Of a stretch of 38,018 nt of DNA, positions 24,287-33,305 are shown in pieces. A model generated the notes under the pieces. It had not been told where the DNA came from. It searched no databases and was given only the letters and a program-made list of their open reading frames with translations. The translations under genes were made by a program, and so were the position numbers. How positions within the stretch are numbered: the stretch's first letter is position 1; every line of letters begins with the position of its first letter. The stretch comes from Hyphomicrobium sp. (GTDB taxonomy: Bacteria; Pseudomonadota; Alphaproteobacteria; Rhizobiales; Hyphomicrobiaceae): the NCBI GenBank assembly GCA_025458125.1, contig JALOTA010000012.1:1-38018 (forward strand), written 5' to 3'.

Positions 24287-24585
24287 ATCCGGTACGCAAG
24301 CACGCCGAAGCCGGCGAACCCCGCCAGGCTCAACAGGACCGCCCGCAGAAAGTGGTCGCGAATCTGCCGTGTGGCGTCATCCGTCTGCACGAGCACGCGG
24401 GGGCGGATCATTTTGCCGGCACGCCCGTCGTCCTCGCTCACCGGCGGTTGGCGCGGCACAACCTCAAAACGTGGTTCCGGTGAAGCGCCGCCCGCCGGTT
24501 CGAACGCACCCGAAAGAAAAGAGTTTTGGGCGCTCAGCAAGGCCGCCGCCACGAGTGCCAGTGCGCCGTATCGATACGCCATCAT
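24187..24585 (-). CDS. Small membrane protein of unknown function, downstream of the OFA transporter
   Basis: This 132-residue ORF has an N-terminal hydrophobic segment (about 5-24, signal or anchor) and a second at about 82-102, with a Pro-rich polar region between. It begins 46 bp after the stop of the MFS gene on the same strand and would be co-transcribed with it. Its last 100 bp overlap the convergent subtilase-like gene, and the residues encoded there (VSTVAAGSDDRV..) look non-specific. The ordered hydrophobic pattern favours a real gene, but a chance ORF cannot be excluded. No family is recognised. Confidence 0.5.
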   Translation of the reverse strand: MMAYRYGALALVAAALLSAQNSFLSGAFEPAGGASPEPRFEVVPRQPPVSEDDGRAGKMIRPRVLVQTDDATRQIRDHFLRAVLLSLAGFAGFGVLAYRIYGRRQGNPATKVSTVAAGSDDRVTLGSSRSRG

Positions 24586-24631
24586 TCCGCCGCCTCACCG
24601 GTGACCGGAGGAACTGCGGCATGTCCGTGTT

Positions 24632-26326
24632 CTAATGGAACAGAACCAGCGCCTTTTCCACCGTCTTCCAGACACCCCAGGCAAGGGGAATGCCAACGAG
24701 CATCCAGAACGCCGCGGCCTTGGCATCCAGCCCGCCTTTGCCGATTCCGAACGATCCGGATTGGGCGACCGCCGACTTCTCGTGCAACTTCGCCCGCTCT
24801 TGCGCCAGTTGCTCCTCCGTCATGTGCCACTTGGGATTGACGGGCCGCACGAGCAGATTAGCCACGAACCCCACGACGAGCATCCCGGCGAGAATGTAGA
24901 AGATCGGCCCGTAAACCTGATCGGGCGCTATGCCGGACGCCAAGCGAGTGTCGTGCAAGTAATTCACGATAACCGGACCGACGATCCCGGCCGTCGACCA
25001 CGCAGTGAGGAGCCGACCGTGAATGGCGCCCACGAACTGTGTGCCGAAAATGTCCGCGAGATAGGCGGGGATGGTCGCGAAGCCGCCGCCGTACATCGAT
25101 GCGATGATGCAGAAGGACGCCACGAACAGCGCAAGAATCTTCCAGTCCGCCGCAAACGACGCGAGGACATAGAGCGCGCCACCCAGGACAAAGAAGATGA
25201 AGTAGGTCGCCTTGCGCCCGAGCTTGTCGGACGATGACGCCCAGGCGATCCGGCCGAAGATGTTGAACAGCGAGATCAGACCGACGAAGCCGGCACCGAC
25301 AGCGGCCGCAGCCGCAGCCAGCGCAACATCCTTCTTCATATCGAGATAGCCGACGCCTGCCGCACCGGCGAGCGCACCGCCAAACGTTTCCTGCAACATC
25401 GGCGAAGCAGCACCGATGATGCCGATGCCAGCCGACACGTTCATGCAGAGCACCAGCCACAACAGCCAGAACTGCGGCGTCTTGTGCGCGTTGTCGAGAT
25501 GCACGTGCTGCGATGAGATCATCGCGTTGGAGTTCGCAGGAGGCGTCCAGCCTTCCGGTTTCCATCCGGCCGGCGGAATTCGGTACCCGAACGTTCCGAT
25601 CAGCATGAAGACGAGATAGATCGCCGCCAGCGCCAGGAACGTTTCCCAAACACCCGGGTTAATATCGGTCTTGAAGTTATTCATCAGCGCTGTGGCCAGC
25701 GGCGAACCGATCATGGCTCCACCGCCGAAGCCCATGATGGCCATCCCGGTCGCCATGCCCCGGCGGTCGGGGAACCATTTGATCAGTGTCGAGACCGGAG
25801 AAATGTAACCCAGACCCAAGCCGATTCCGCCAATGACACCGGACCCGACCCACAGCATCCACAGTTGGTGCAGGTAGATGCCCAGGGCCGAGATCAGCAG
25901 TCCGCCGCACCAGCAGACCGTTGCGACAAAACCGGCCTTCCGTGGACCGGCCCGTTCCAGCCACCCGCCCCAGATCGCGGCTGAGACGCCAAGCAGCACG
26001 AAGAAGAACGTGTACATCCAGCCCAGGTCGAACTGGCTCCAGTTGCAATCCGTGGCCGTTAGCGCCCTGAGCGTTCCCGCTGCCTTTTCTGAAAAGGTCG
26101 TGGCGCCCGCCGAGCACAACGGCAGGGCCTTGCCGTCCGGACCGGTCAGCACATTTTCAAGCGGCTTCCAGAAGACTGAAAAGCCGTAGGCCATTCCGAT
26201 ACATAGATGGATACAGAGGGCCGCGGGGGGAACCATCCATCGGTTGAATCCGGCCTTGGCAACGATCCGCTCGCGATCGAGCAAACCCGCACCGGCCTCT
26301 GCCGGCGCCGCCCGCGTCTCTGACAT
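24632..26326 (-). CDS. OFA-family MFS transporter (oxalate/formate antiporter type)
   Basis: This 564-residue, 12-helix major facilitator resembles the oxalate:formate antiporter family. Typical segments are HLCIGMAYGFSVFWKPL in helix 1, WSQFDLGWMYTFFFVLLG, IWGGWLERAGPRKAGFVA (loop 2-3 motif), GIGLGLGYISPVSTLIKWFPDRRGMATG, and NIFGRIAWASSSDKLGRK in the central loop. Two cysteines in the first periplasmic loop (LCSAG, DCNW) may pair. The C-terminus carries an extra helix, FWMLVGIPLAWGVWKTVEKALVLF, which resembles separately encoded MFS small subunits, so this looks like a fusion. ATG 26326 has GGGGGA six bases before it. No oxalate or formate genes are near, so the substrate is open. Confidence 0.88.
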   Translation of the reverse strand: MSETRAAPAEAGAGLLDRERIVAKAGFNRWMVPPAALCIHLCIGMAYGFSVFWKPLENVLTGPDGKALPLCSAGATTFSEKAAGTLRALTATDCNWSQFDLGWMYTFFFVLLGVSAAIWGGWLERAGPRKAGFVATVCWCGGLLISALGIYLHQLWMLWVGSGVIGGIGLGLGYISPVSTLIKWFPDRRGMATGMAIMGFGGGAMIGSPLATALMNNFKTDINPGVWETFLALAAIYLVFMLIGTFGYRIPPAGWKPEGWTPPANSNAMISSQHVHLDNAHKTPQFWLLWLVLCMNVSAGIGIIGAASPMLQETFGGALAGAAGVGYLDMKKDVALAAAAAAVGAGFVGLISLFNIFGRIAWASSSDKLGRKATYFIFFVLGGALYVLASFAADWKILALFVASFCIIASMYGGGFATIPAYLADIFGTQFVGAIHGRLLTAWSTAGIVGPVIVNYLHDTRLASGIAPDQVYGPIFYILAGMLVVGFVANLLVRPVNPKWHMTEEQLAQERAKLHEKSAVAQSGSFGIGKGGLDAKAAAFWMLVGIPLAWGVWKTVEKALVLFH

Positions 26327-26535
26327 GCGTCTTCCCCCTCGTCCGGGCGCGTCCCACACGGGCCATTGACCGGATCAGTTTGCCTTTTTGGGGCGTAGAA
26401 GTACCGTGATGGGTATCAGGCGACAAGCACCGGTTGCGGCCCCTTGTGCCGTGAGGGCCTCCCGCGACAACCCCGGCACCGCCTCCGACCCTTGCAACCA
26501 GGGCCCGCCTTGCTAGATAGAGGGCATCCCCGATC

Positions 26536-26556
26536 CAGGGGCTCACCCCCTGTTTT
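26536..26556 (+). promoter_or_regulatory. Terminator-like hairpin in the moaA leader
   Basis: CAGGGG and CCCCTG form a 6-bp stem with a 5-nt loop followed by TTTT, ending 15 bp before the moaA start codon. It could be an attenuator or leader structure for moaA. The remaining bases between the MFS gene and moaA (212 bp in all from 26360) show no recognisable Moco riboswitch. Confidence 0.45.
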
Positions 26557-26571
26557 ACGGCAAGGCTTCCG

Positions 26572-27600
26572 GTGGACATCGCTCCGACGCCCGATTCACG
26601 TACCTCACCACTGATCGACCCCTTCGGCCGGTCCGTGTCCTACCTGCGCGTATCCGTTACCGACCGCTGCGACTTCCGCTGCGTCTATTGCATGTCGGAG
26701 CACATGACGTTTCTGCCCAAGCAGGATCTTCTCACTCTGGAAGAGCTTGACCGGCTGTGCTCGGTCTTCGTGCGGCGCGGCGTCCGCAAGCTTCGCATCA
26801 CGGGCGGCGAACCGCTCGTCCGCAAGAACGTGATGTGGCTGTTCCGCGCCCTGTCTCGCCACCTGGACGATGGCTCGCTGGACGAACTGACGCTGACGAC
26901 GAACGGCAGCCAGCTTGCCAAGTATGCCGCTGAGCTGAAAGCCTGCGGTGTCGAGCGCATCAATCTTTCGATGGACACGCTTGACCCCCGGAAGTTCAAG
27001 GCCATCACCCGGTGGGGCGATCTGGCCAACGTCATCGGCGGACTCGAAGCGGCCGAGCGGGCCGGGCTCAAAGTTAAGATCAACGCCGTCGCCCTCAAAG
27101 GCGTCAACGAGCACGAGATCGACGATCTCATCCGCTTCGCGCATGGCCGCGGCGCCGACCTGACATTGATCGAGACCATGCCGCTCGGTGATATCGACGG
27201 CGACCGGACCGACCAGTACCTGCCGCTCTCCCGGGTCCGCGCGGACCTGCTCGACCGGTGGACATTGGAAGATATCCCGTATCGCACGGGTGGCCCGGCA
27301 CGCTACGTGCGGATCAAGGAGACCGGCGGCCGACTCGGGTTCATTACCCCGCTGACGCACAACTTCTGCGAAAGCTGCAATCGCGTCCGCCTCACCTGCA
27401 CCGGCACACTCTATATGTGCCTCGGCCAGGACGACGCCGCCGATCTTCGCGCGCCGCTTAGGGCCTCGCTGGAAGACGATATGCTCATGGAGGCGATCGA
27501 CGCTGCGATCGCGCGCAAGCCCAAGGGGCACGACTTCGTCATCGACCGCACGACGCAGAAGCCGGCGGTGGCGCGCCATATGAGCGTCACCGGTGGGTGA
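26572..27600 (+). CDS. moaA: GTP 3',8-cyclase MoaA (molybdenum cofactor biosynthesis)
   Basis: MoaA is a radical-SAM enzyme that turns GTP into 3',8-cyclo-dihydro-GTP, the first step to molybdopterin. The SAM cluster motif is CDFRCVYC (about residues 33-40), and the C-terminal GTP-side cluster is [27 protein letters not shown] is the usual SAM-binding strand, and the C-terminal Gly-Gly needed for activity is present. At 342 residues the length is normal. The start is GTG 26572 with AAGG upstream. Together with moeB at 5041 it indicates molybdoenzyme capacity, though moaC, moaD and moaE are not in the window. Confidence 0.97.
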   Translation: MDIAPTPDSRTSPLIDPFGRSVSYLRVSVTDRCDFRCVYCMSEHMTFLPKQDLLTLEELDRLCSVFVRRGVRKLRITGGEPLVRKNVMWLFRALSRHLDDGSLDELTLTTNGSQLAKYAAELKACGVERINLSMDTLDPRKFKAITRWGDLANVIGGLEAAERAGLKVKINAVALKGVNEHEIDDLIRFAHGRGADLTLIETMPLGDIDGDRTDQYLPLSRVRADLLDRWTLEDIPYRTGGPARYVRIKETGGRLGFITPLTHNFCESCNRVRLTCTGTLYMCLGQDDAADLRAPLRASLEDDMLMEAIDAAIARKPKGHDFVIDRTTQKPAVARHMSVTGG

Positions 27601-27624
27601 TCGGCGAAGGAAACCCTGCCCGTG

Positions 27625-28770
27625 ATGCACGGTACCTTCGATGTCATCGTGGCGGGTGTGGGAGGTATGGGCGCCCAGACCTGCCTGCGCCTTGCCGAGC
27701 GTGGCCAGCGAGTTCTGGGCCTCGAACGCTTTGACATTCCCCACGCGATGGGCTCGTCGCACGGTGTCAATCGCATCATCCGGCTCGCCTATTTCGAACA
27801 TCCGAGCTACGTGCCTCTCCTGCGCCGCGCCTACGAACTCTGGCGCCAGCTGGAACAGCGCGCCGGCGAGCAGCTGCTCTACATCACCGGCTCGATGGAC
27901 ATCGGCCCGAGCGGGTCCGCCGTTCTCTCCGGATCGCTCGCCAGCTGCCGCGAACACGATCTTCCCCACGAAGTTCTGAACGCCGCCGAAATCGTGCGCC
28001 GGTACCCCGGATACCGGCTGCCGAACGGCTATGAAGCCGTCTACCAGGGCGACGGCGGGTTCGTGGCGTCGGAACGGGCTATCGTCGCGGCCGTGGGTCT
28101 TGCCATGAACGAAGGCGCCGTCATCCGCGCCCGCGAGCCGCTGCTCGACTATGCGCCGCTGCCCGGCGGCGGTGTACGCGTCCGAACGGCAAAAGGTACC
28201 TACGAAGCAGGCCGTCTCGTCCTCTCGTCGGGAGCCTGGATCGGCGAGCATGTTGCCGCGCTGGCAACAACCGCAGTCCCGGAACGGCAGGTTCTAGGAT
28301 GGTTCCAGCCGCGTCAGCCGGAGCACTTCCGGCTGGGAGCATTCCCTGTCTCGAACTTGAAATGCGATCTCGGCCACTTCTATCAGTTCCCGGTCTGGCA
28401 TGTGCCCGGCTTCAAGATCGGCCTCTACCATCACTTGCAAGAAACCGGGACTGCCGATGCCTTGTCGCGCGAGCCGACCGCTGCTGATGAAGCCATCCTG
28501 CGCGAGGGCCTGGCGCGTTTCTTTCCCGGTGCCAACGGCGATCTGCTGGCCGCGCGCGCCTGTCTCTTCACGAACACGCCCGACGAGCATTTCATCATCG
28601 ACACTCTGCCCGGCTTTCCCGAGGTCGTCGTCGCTTCGCCTTGCTCCGGTCACGGCTACAAGTTCGCAAGCGTCGTGGGCGAGATCCTTGCCGATCTCGC
28701 GACCGGCAGGACGCCGCCTTTCGATCTCACGCTCTTTTCGTTGGCACGCTTCGCAAAGACTGCAAACTAG
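27625..28770 (+). CDS. FAD-dependent amine oxidase, SolA / monomeric sarcosine oxidase family
   Basis: This 381-residue flavoprotein should oxidise an N-methyl amino acid, giving formaldehyde, hydrogen peroxide and the free amine. The FAD dinucleotide site is FDVIVAGVGGMGAQTCLRLAERG, followed by the family loop ERFDIPHAMGSSHGVNRIIRLAYFEHPSYVPL. The covalent-FAD cysteine is in SPCSGHGYKFA near residue 333, as in MSOX and N-methyltryptophan oxidase. The ORF-track start is GTG 27622; ATG 27625 is as good, with AAGGAAA upstream. It sits 24 bp after moaA on the same strand, probably in one transcript. The substrate (sarcosine, N-methyl-Trp, pipecolate) cannot be told. It overlaps the convergent receiver gene by 4 bp. 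Confidence 0.9.
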   Translation: MHGTFDVIVAGVGGMGAQTCLRLAERGQRVLGLERFDIPHAMGSSHGVNRIIRLAYFEHPSYVPLLRRAYELWRQLEQRAGEQLLYITGSMDIGPSGSAVLSGSLASCREHDLPHEVLNAAEIVRRYPGYRLPNGYEAVYQGDGGFVASERAIVAAVGLAMNEGAVIRAREPLLDYAPLPGGGVRVRTAKGTYEAGRLVLSSGAWIGEHVAALATTAVPERQVLGWFQPRQPEHFRLGAFPVSNLKCDLGHFYQFPVWHVPGFKIGLYHHLQETGTADALSREPTAADEAILREGLARFFPGANGDLLAARACLFTNTPDEHFIIDTLPGFPEVVVASPCSGHGYKFASVVGEILADLATGRTPPFDLTLFSLARFAKTAN

Positions 28771-29126
28771 CCCGTCAGCGCCTTGATCCTGGCTCGAATG
28801 TCATCGATCGAGCACGGCTTCGTCAGCGTCTCGACATGCCCCGGAATCTCCGCCTTGCCGCGATGGAGTTGCTCGGGAAACCCGCTCATCAGGAGAATCT
28901 TGAGGCCTGGCTGCTTCGCCGTGAGGGCCTTGGCGAGTGTGATGCCGTCGATACCCGGCATATGAACATCCGTCACCAGCACGTCGAACGGGCCGCTGGT
29001 CTCGGCCCATGCCAACGCTTCCTGACCGTCTTGCGCGATGAACACCTGGTGGCCACCGGCCGCCAGCACCCGCTCGAAAAGATCGCGCACCATCGCATCG
29101 TCATCGGACAGGAGGATGCGCGCCAT
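28767..29126 (-). CDS. Single-domain response regulator (CpdR-like receiver)
   Basis: The 119 residues are a receiver domain only. The acidic pocket is SDDD (about residues 7-10), the phosphoacceptor Asp is in VLVTDVHMPGIDG (about residue 53), the Thr/Ser switch is LLMSGFPE and the conserved Lys is in LTKP. The opening MARILLSDDDAMVRDLFERVL resembles CpdR, the alphaproteobacterial receiver that controls ClpXP loading, but the C-terminal helix differs, so a paralogue is also possible. GGGGGA precedes the ATG. It lies 38 bp downstream of hpt on the same strand. The orphan kinase at 21000 is not adjacent, so no partner is indicated. Confidence 0.88.
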   Translation of the reverse strand: MARILLSDDDAMVRDLFERVLAAGGHQVFIAQDGQEALAWAETSGPFDVLVTDVHMPGIDGITLAKALTAKQPGLKILLMSGFPEQLHRGKAEIPGHVETLTKPCSIDDIRARIKALTG

Positions 29127-29164
29127 GGTGTTCCCCCATTGAATCAGGGTTTTGCGGGCTTCTA

Positions 29165-29719
29165 TCAGTGCTTTGTAATGCGCCCCACGAACGGCAATTC
29201 CCGGTAGCGATGCGCGACATCCATGCCGTAACCGACCACGAACTCGTCAGGACACTCGAAGGCGGCATAATCGGCTTCGACATCCACCGCCCGCGGAACC
29301 TGCTTCTCGAGGAGTACGCAAGTTCGGATAGCGGTCGCGCCGCGCGCCGACAGGAGGTCTTTTGCAAACGCCAAAGTACGCCCGCTGTCGAGCACGTCGT
29401 CGACAATCAGCACGTTGCGGCCCTCGACGCTGAGATCGAGATCGCGCAGGATTTCGACCCGGCCCGAAGACGTCTTGCTCTTTTTGTAGCTCGAAAGCGT
29501 CAGAAAATCGACTTCCGGCGACAGGCCGGCCCGGTGCAAGGCCCGGATCAGGTCCGCGGCGAAGACAAAGCTGCCCTTCAAGATCGCGACAACCAGGAGA
29601 TTGCGCAGCCCCGCCGATTTGATCTCCTGCGCAAGATCCTCCAGGCGCCGGGCGATTTCATCGTCCGAATAGACGACTTCCACGCCGCTATCGCTGGTCG
29701 TAGTGGCGTCCACAGTCAT
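29165..29719 (-). CDS. hpt: Hypoxanthine phosphoribosyltransferase
   Basis: Hpt salvages hypoxanthine (and guanine) with PRPP to give IMP or GMP in the cytosol. The PRPP motif is VLIVDDVLDSGRTL (about residues 103-116), the pyrophosphate loop is VVAILKGSFVFAADL, and the SSYKKSKTSSG flexible loop closes the active site. The base-binding end FVVGYGMDVAHRYRELPFVG is typical. Its 184 residues are standard. A strong GGAGAGG site precedes the ATG. It is divergent from ftsE across 211 bp, in which I see no confident promoter, and the receiver gene follows on the same strand. Confidence 0.96.
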   Translation of the reverse strand: MTVDATTTSDSGVEVVYSDDEIARRLEDLAQEIKSAGLRNLLVVAILKGSFVFAADLIRALHRAGLSPEVDFLTLSSYKKSKTSSGRVEILRDLDLSVEGRNVLIVDDVLDSGRTLAFAKDLLSARGATAIRTCVLLEKQVPRAVDVEADYAAFECPDEFVVGYGMDVAHRYRELPFVGRITKH

Positions 29720-29930
29720 TCCCGGTCCTCTCCGTTGCTTAACATTCTGACTCGACTATGAAGGTATTGGGGTGCCGGCCGCAATCCACAAGCGTCCCGG
29801 CGGCAAAAAGCGAGCGTATCGAATGCACACGACGCCGCCACAATCCTGGTCGATGGAAGAGTGGGGACCCGGTGCCAGACACGGCCACCCTCACCCGGAA
29901 TCTATCATCAATATGGCGGGAAACTGATAC

Positions 29931-30587
29931 GTGATCCGGCTCACGAATGTCGCGCTCAATTACGATCGTGGTCCCGATGTTCTGTCGGATGTGAACATCG
30001 ACTTGAAGCCCGGGTCGTTCCACTTCCTCCACGGTGCTTCTGGCGCAGGAAAATCGTCTCTGCTGCGCCTTTTGTTCATGTCTATTCATCCGACCCGCGG
30101 CCGCATCGAGATGTTTGGCGAGGACATCAGCAACGTCGCCCCGGCGAAACGCGCTCAACTGCGTCGCCGCATCGGGATCGTATTTCAGGATTTCCGCCTG
30201 CTCGACCACCTCACGACTTGGGAAAACGTGGCCTTGCCTCTGCGAGTTGTTGGAAAGCGGGTCGACGATTATCGCGAAGATGTGACGGACCTGTTGCAAT
30301 GGGTCGGGCTCGGTGATCGGATGCACGCCTATCCTTCCGTCCTGTCGGGCGGCGAAAAGCAGCGTGCCGCGATCGCGCGCGCCGTCATAGGAAAGCCGGA
30401 GGTCCTTCTCGCCGACGAACCGACCGGCAACGTCGACCCTCAGATGGCCCGCCGGCTGCTGCGTCTCTTCATCGAACTCAATCGCCTCGGTACGTCCGTC
30501 GTTATTGCAACTCACGATCATCAGCTCATGCGGCAGTTTAAAGCGCCGCGCATGGAACTTCATAACGGCCATGTCCGGATCATATGA
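29931..30587 (+). CDS. ftsE: Cell division ATP-binding protein FtsE
   Basis: FtsE is the ATPase of the FtsEX complex, which couples the division ring to peptidoglycan hydrolase activation across the inner membrane. Walker A is HGASGAGKSSLL (about residue 35), the Q-loop is VFQDFRLLDHLTTWENVA (FQDFRLL being characteristic of FtsE), the ABC signature is LSGGEKQRAAIARA, Walker B is VLLADEPTGNVD and the switch His is in IATHDH. The length of 218 residues is normal. The start is GTG 29931 with GGGAAA upstream. It overlaps ftsX downstream. A family-typical operon start. Confidence 0.96.
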   Translation: MIRLTNVALNYDRGPDVLSDVNIDLKPGSFHFLHGASGAGKSSLLRLLFMSIHPTRGRIEMFGEDISNVAPAKRAQLRRRIGIVFQDFRLLDHLTTWENVALPLRVVGKRVDDYREDVTDLLQWVGLGDRMHAYPSVLSGGEKQRAAIARAVIGKPEVLLADEPTGNVDPQMARRLLRLFIELNRLGTSVVIATHDHQLMRQFKAPRMELHNGHVRII

Positions 30588-31698
30588 AAAAAGCCCCGGG
30601 CGTATGCCGCACGGCACCTATCCGGTGGACCCCTATTACGAGGACGACCCCGCCACGGCCCCAAGCCCTCAGGCGTCGCGAACCTATTCGTCGGCATTCG
30701 AGGACACCGGCTATCCGATCCATCAGGAACCTTCCCTATCGCGGCTGGAATCCGATCGTCGTATCGAGCCCGCGGAACCTGTGCGGCGCGGCAAGGCACA
30801 GGCCAACGCCCCGATCGTGCCCGCCGGCTCCGTCACCGGCCGCTCGCTGACGCTCGTCATCTCCATCATGTGCTTCCTCGCCTGCCTGACGGCGGGGGCC
30901 GTCTACATGATCAAGGAGTCGGCAGACGCCTGGCTGAAGGACCTTGCCAGCGAAGTGACCGTGCAGGTCTCGCCGCGGGACGGCAGCGACATAGAAAAAA
31001 CCCTGCGCGATGTCTCCACCCTGCTGACGGAGACCGCCGGAGTAACCAGCGTGCGCGTTCTGGCCCTGGAGGATTCGACGGCTCTGCTCGAGCCCTGGCT
31101 CGGCAAGTCCGACGCCTTGAAGGCGCTTCCCGTGCCCCGTCTGATCGCAGTCGGTGTCGATCGGGACGCCGCTCCCGATCTCGCCGCCGTCAGCCGCTCG
31201 CTATCGGAGAAATTCGAAGGCGTCAGCCTCGACGACCACAGGCAGTGGCAACGGCAGATTCGAACCGTGACCCGTTCCCTGGCGCTTGGCGGAATCGCGA
31301 TCCTGGTACTCGTGGCAGCGGCAACGACCGCCATCATCGTTTCAGCCACAAAAAGCTCGATGGCTTCCAACCGCGAAATCGTGGAAGTGCTCCATTTCGT
31401 CGGAGCCACCGACCGGTTCATCGCCCGGGAGTTCGAAAAGCACTTCCTGAGGCTGGGAATTCGCGCTGGCTTGGTCGGCGCCGGTCTGGCCGCTTTCGTG
31501 TTCATCTCGATGCCAATTCTGCTCGAGATCATGGGCGGGGGCCCGGTCGTGATGGCGGAAATGCAGAGGATGATCGGAAGCGGCAGCCTCGACACGGCCG
31601 GCTTCGTGCTTCTCGGCATCGTCGTCGTTATCATTGCCGCGTTGTGCATGCTGACGAGCCGGTTCGGCGTCTACCGGATTCTGCATGCGCGACGCTGA
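30571..31698 (+). CDS. ftsX: Cell division protein FtsX
   Basis: FtsX is the membrane partner of FtsE and transmits the signal to periplasmic hydrolases. The four-helix FtsX topology is visible: a first helix after the long polar N-terminus (LTLVISIMCFLACLTAGAVYM), a periplasmic domain with the VTVQVSPRDGSDI strand, then three helices including LALGGIAILVLVAAATTAIIV, and the REIVEVLHFVGATDRFIAREFEKHF segment typical of the family. The cytoplasmic N-terminus of about 90 residues is Pro- and Arg-rich, as in other alphaproteobacteria. Start: ATG 30571 (overlaps ftsE by 17 bp) or ATG 30604; the ORF-track start at 30505 is inside ftsE. The 150 bp after it show no terminator. Confidence 0.92.
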   Translation: MSGSYEKSPGRMPHGTYPVDPYYEDDPATAPSPQASRTYSSAFEDTGYPIHQEPSLSRLESDRRIEPAEPVRRGKAQANAPIVPAGSVTGRSLTLVISIMCFLACLTAGAVYMIKESADAWLKDLASEVTVQVSPRDGSDIEKTLRDVSTLLTETAGVTSVRVLALEDSTALLEPWLGKSDALKALPVPRLIAVGVDRDAAPDLAAVSRSLSEKFEGVSLDDHRQWQRQIRTVTRSLALGGIAILVLVAAATTAIIVSATKSSMASNREIVEVLHFVGATDRFIAREFEKHFLRLGIRAGLVGAGLAAFVFISMPILLEIMGGGPVVMAEMQRMIGSGSLDTAGFVLLGIVVVIIAALCMLTSRFGVYRILHARR

Positions 31699-31848
31699 CG
31701 CAACCACAGCCAACCAGCTGTTTTTGTTGATGCCGCTCCTGTGAGGTACCGCACCAAGATTTGCAGACACAGAACCTGGCAAATCGGATAGTATTCACGA
31801 ATTCAAACCGAGGGCGAAAGCGAGCCAAGTACGGCTCCCTGCAATCCA

Positions 31849-32496
31849 ATGTCACGCTTGTGGAAGACGATAGCTGTTGTCGCAGCGGCGGGTCTCTCTG
31901 CCGGCGTACTCGGCTTCGCACTTTTCGCCGCCAGCGTGATGCGTACGCCGGTTGCTGCTGACGAAAAGGCGGACGGAATCATCGTCCTCACGGGCGGTCA
32001 GTCGCGGATCAAGGAAGGCGCCCGGCTCTTGAAGGACGGCTATGGCTCCCGCCTCCTGATTTCGGGCGTCAACGCCAGAACGGGTCAAGCCGATCTCATT
32101 CGATTGTCCGGCCTCGACTCTCAGATGTTCACCTGCTGTGTGGACCTCGGCTACACCGCGCTCGATACCATCGGCAACGCTTCGGAAGCTCATACGTGGG
32201 CACGCGCCAACGGCTATCGCTCGCTTGTCGTCGTCACTTCCAACTATCACATGCCCCGTACCCTGGTGGAGCTGTCCCGCGCGATGCCCGACGTCCGGCT
32301 CATCCCGCACGCCGTAACCCCGGCCGGCTTCGAGACACAGACTTGGTGGTGGTCTCCACTCGCGATGCGGAATTTGGTTGCGGAGTACGTCAAGTTCCTG
32401 CCTTCTGCCGCTCGTCTGGCTCTGCAGCTGGCGGTGACCCCCTTCGAACGTGGATCGGTCGCCACCGCCAACGGCAACAACGACCACAAGACCTGA
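31849..32496 (+). CDS. YdcF/DUF218 family protein
   Basis: This 215-residue protein has one N-terminal membrane helix (about 8-30) and a DUF218 domain. Family landmarks are DGIIVLTGGQSRIKEGARLL, LLISGVN, the NASEAHTWARANGYRSLVVVTSNYHMPRTLVE block, and RLIPHAV. DUF218 proteins include SanA and ElyC, linked to envelope and peptidoglycan precursor homeostasis; their biochemical role is not settled. It stands between ftsX and plsC on one strand, a placement I remember from rhizobia, and probably belongs to the same envelope-related operon. Its ATG has a weak ribosome site. Confidence 0.88.
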   Translation: MSRLWKTIAVVAAAGLSAGVLGFALFAASVMRTPVAADEKADGIIVLTGGQSRIKEGARLLKDGYGSRLLISGVNARTGQADLIRLSGLDSQMFTCCVDLGYTALDTIGNASEAHTWARANGYRSLVVVTSNYHMPRTLVELSRAMPDVRLIPHAVTPAGFETQTWWWSPLAMRNLVAEYVKFLPSAARLALQLAVTPFERGSVATANGNNDHKT

Positions 32497-32538
32497 GCCC
32501 GGCGCATCCATCCACCGCTCCTTCCCTTACAGACGGTC

Positions 32539-33282
32539 ATGCTGCGCTCGCTGATTTACGCTGCCGCGTTCTACACCGTGACCGGCGTCATGCTGATCGG
32601 ACTTTCATGGCTGCTGCTGGCGCCGCGAAGCTGGGCTATGGCCGGCCTGAAACTGCACGCGCGCATCGCGGTGTGGCTGCTGGAAAACATCGTCGGCACA
32701 AAACTGGAGGTCCGCGGCCGCGAGAACCTTCCTGCTGGACCGGTCCTCGTGGTGGCCAAACATCAGTCCACATGGGACACCTTCGCGCTGATCCCGCTAT
32801 TTGCCGACCCTGCGATCGTCCTGAAGGACGAACTGAAGTGGATCCCCTTCTACGGCTGGTTCTGCGTCAAGTTCCGGCACATCCTCGTCAAGCGCGACAA
32901 GGCGGCCGTCGCACTCAAGGCACTGGTCGCCGAGGCCAAGGACCGGATCGCTCATAATCGCCAGGTGGTGATCTTCCCAGAGGGAACACGCATGGCACCG
33001 GGCGCGCCGCCCGACTACAAACCGGGATATCTGGCTCTGTATGACGCTCTCGGCGTGCCGGCAGTGCCGCTGGCTCTGAACTCCGGCCTCTTCTGGCCCC
33101 GCCGCCAGCTGATGCGATATCCCGGCACGATCGTCGTGTCGTTTCTGCCTCCCATCCCGCCGGGTCTGCCGCGCAAGCTGGCCCGCGACCGCATCGAAAC
33201 CGCCATCGAGACGGAAACGGCCGCCCTCATCGCTCAGGCCCGCGATGCCCGGGCCGGCGACGGAGCGGTTCGCGGAACATGA
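32539..33282 (+). CDS. plsC: 1-acyl-sn-glycerol-3-phosphate acyltransferase
   Basis: PlsC acylates lysophosphatidate to phosphatidate on the cytoplasmic face of the inner membrane, the branch point of phospholipid synthesis. The N-terminal helix (about 5-28) anchors it. The catalytic HX4D motif is KHQSTWD (about residue 75), block II is VKRD, and block III is IFPEGTRM. The C-terminal block VPAVPLALNSG is also present. The length of 247 residues is normal. It follows ydcF by 42 bp. The 147 bp after it contain a pair of TTGACA boxes and three phased repeats belonging to the next gene. Confidence 0.95.
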   Translation: MLRSLIYAAAFYTVTGVMLIGLSWLLLAPRSWAMAGLKLHARIAVWLLENIVGTKLEVRGRENLPAGPVLVVAKHQSTWDTFALIPLFADPAIVLKDELKWIPFYGWFCVKFRHILVKRDKAAVALKALVAEAKDRIAHNRQVVIFPEGTRMAPGAPPDYKPGYLALYDALGVPAVPLALNSGLFWPRRQLMRYPGTIVVSFLPPIPPGLPRKLARDRIETAIETETAALIAQARDARAGDGAVRGT

Positions 33283-33305
33283 CAAGCCGCGCTTGACACT
33301 ATTGA

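Noticed and set aside
26360-26571. Molybdenum-cofactor riboswitch upstream of moaA
   Set aside because: I could not trace the conserved core of that riboswitch; only a terminator-like hairpin is supported.
26605-28251. 548-residue minus-strand ORF
   Set aside because: It spans moaA and part of the oxidase gene on the opposite strand with no domain pattern; both plus-strand genes are unmistakable.
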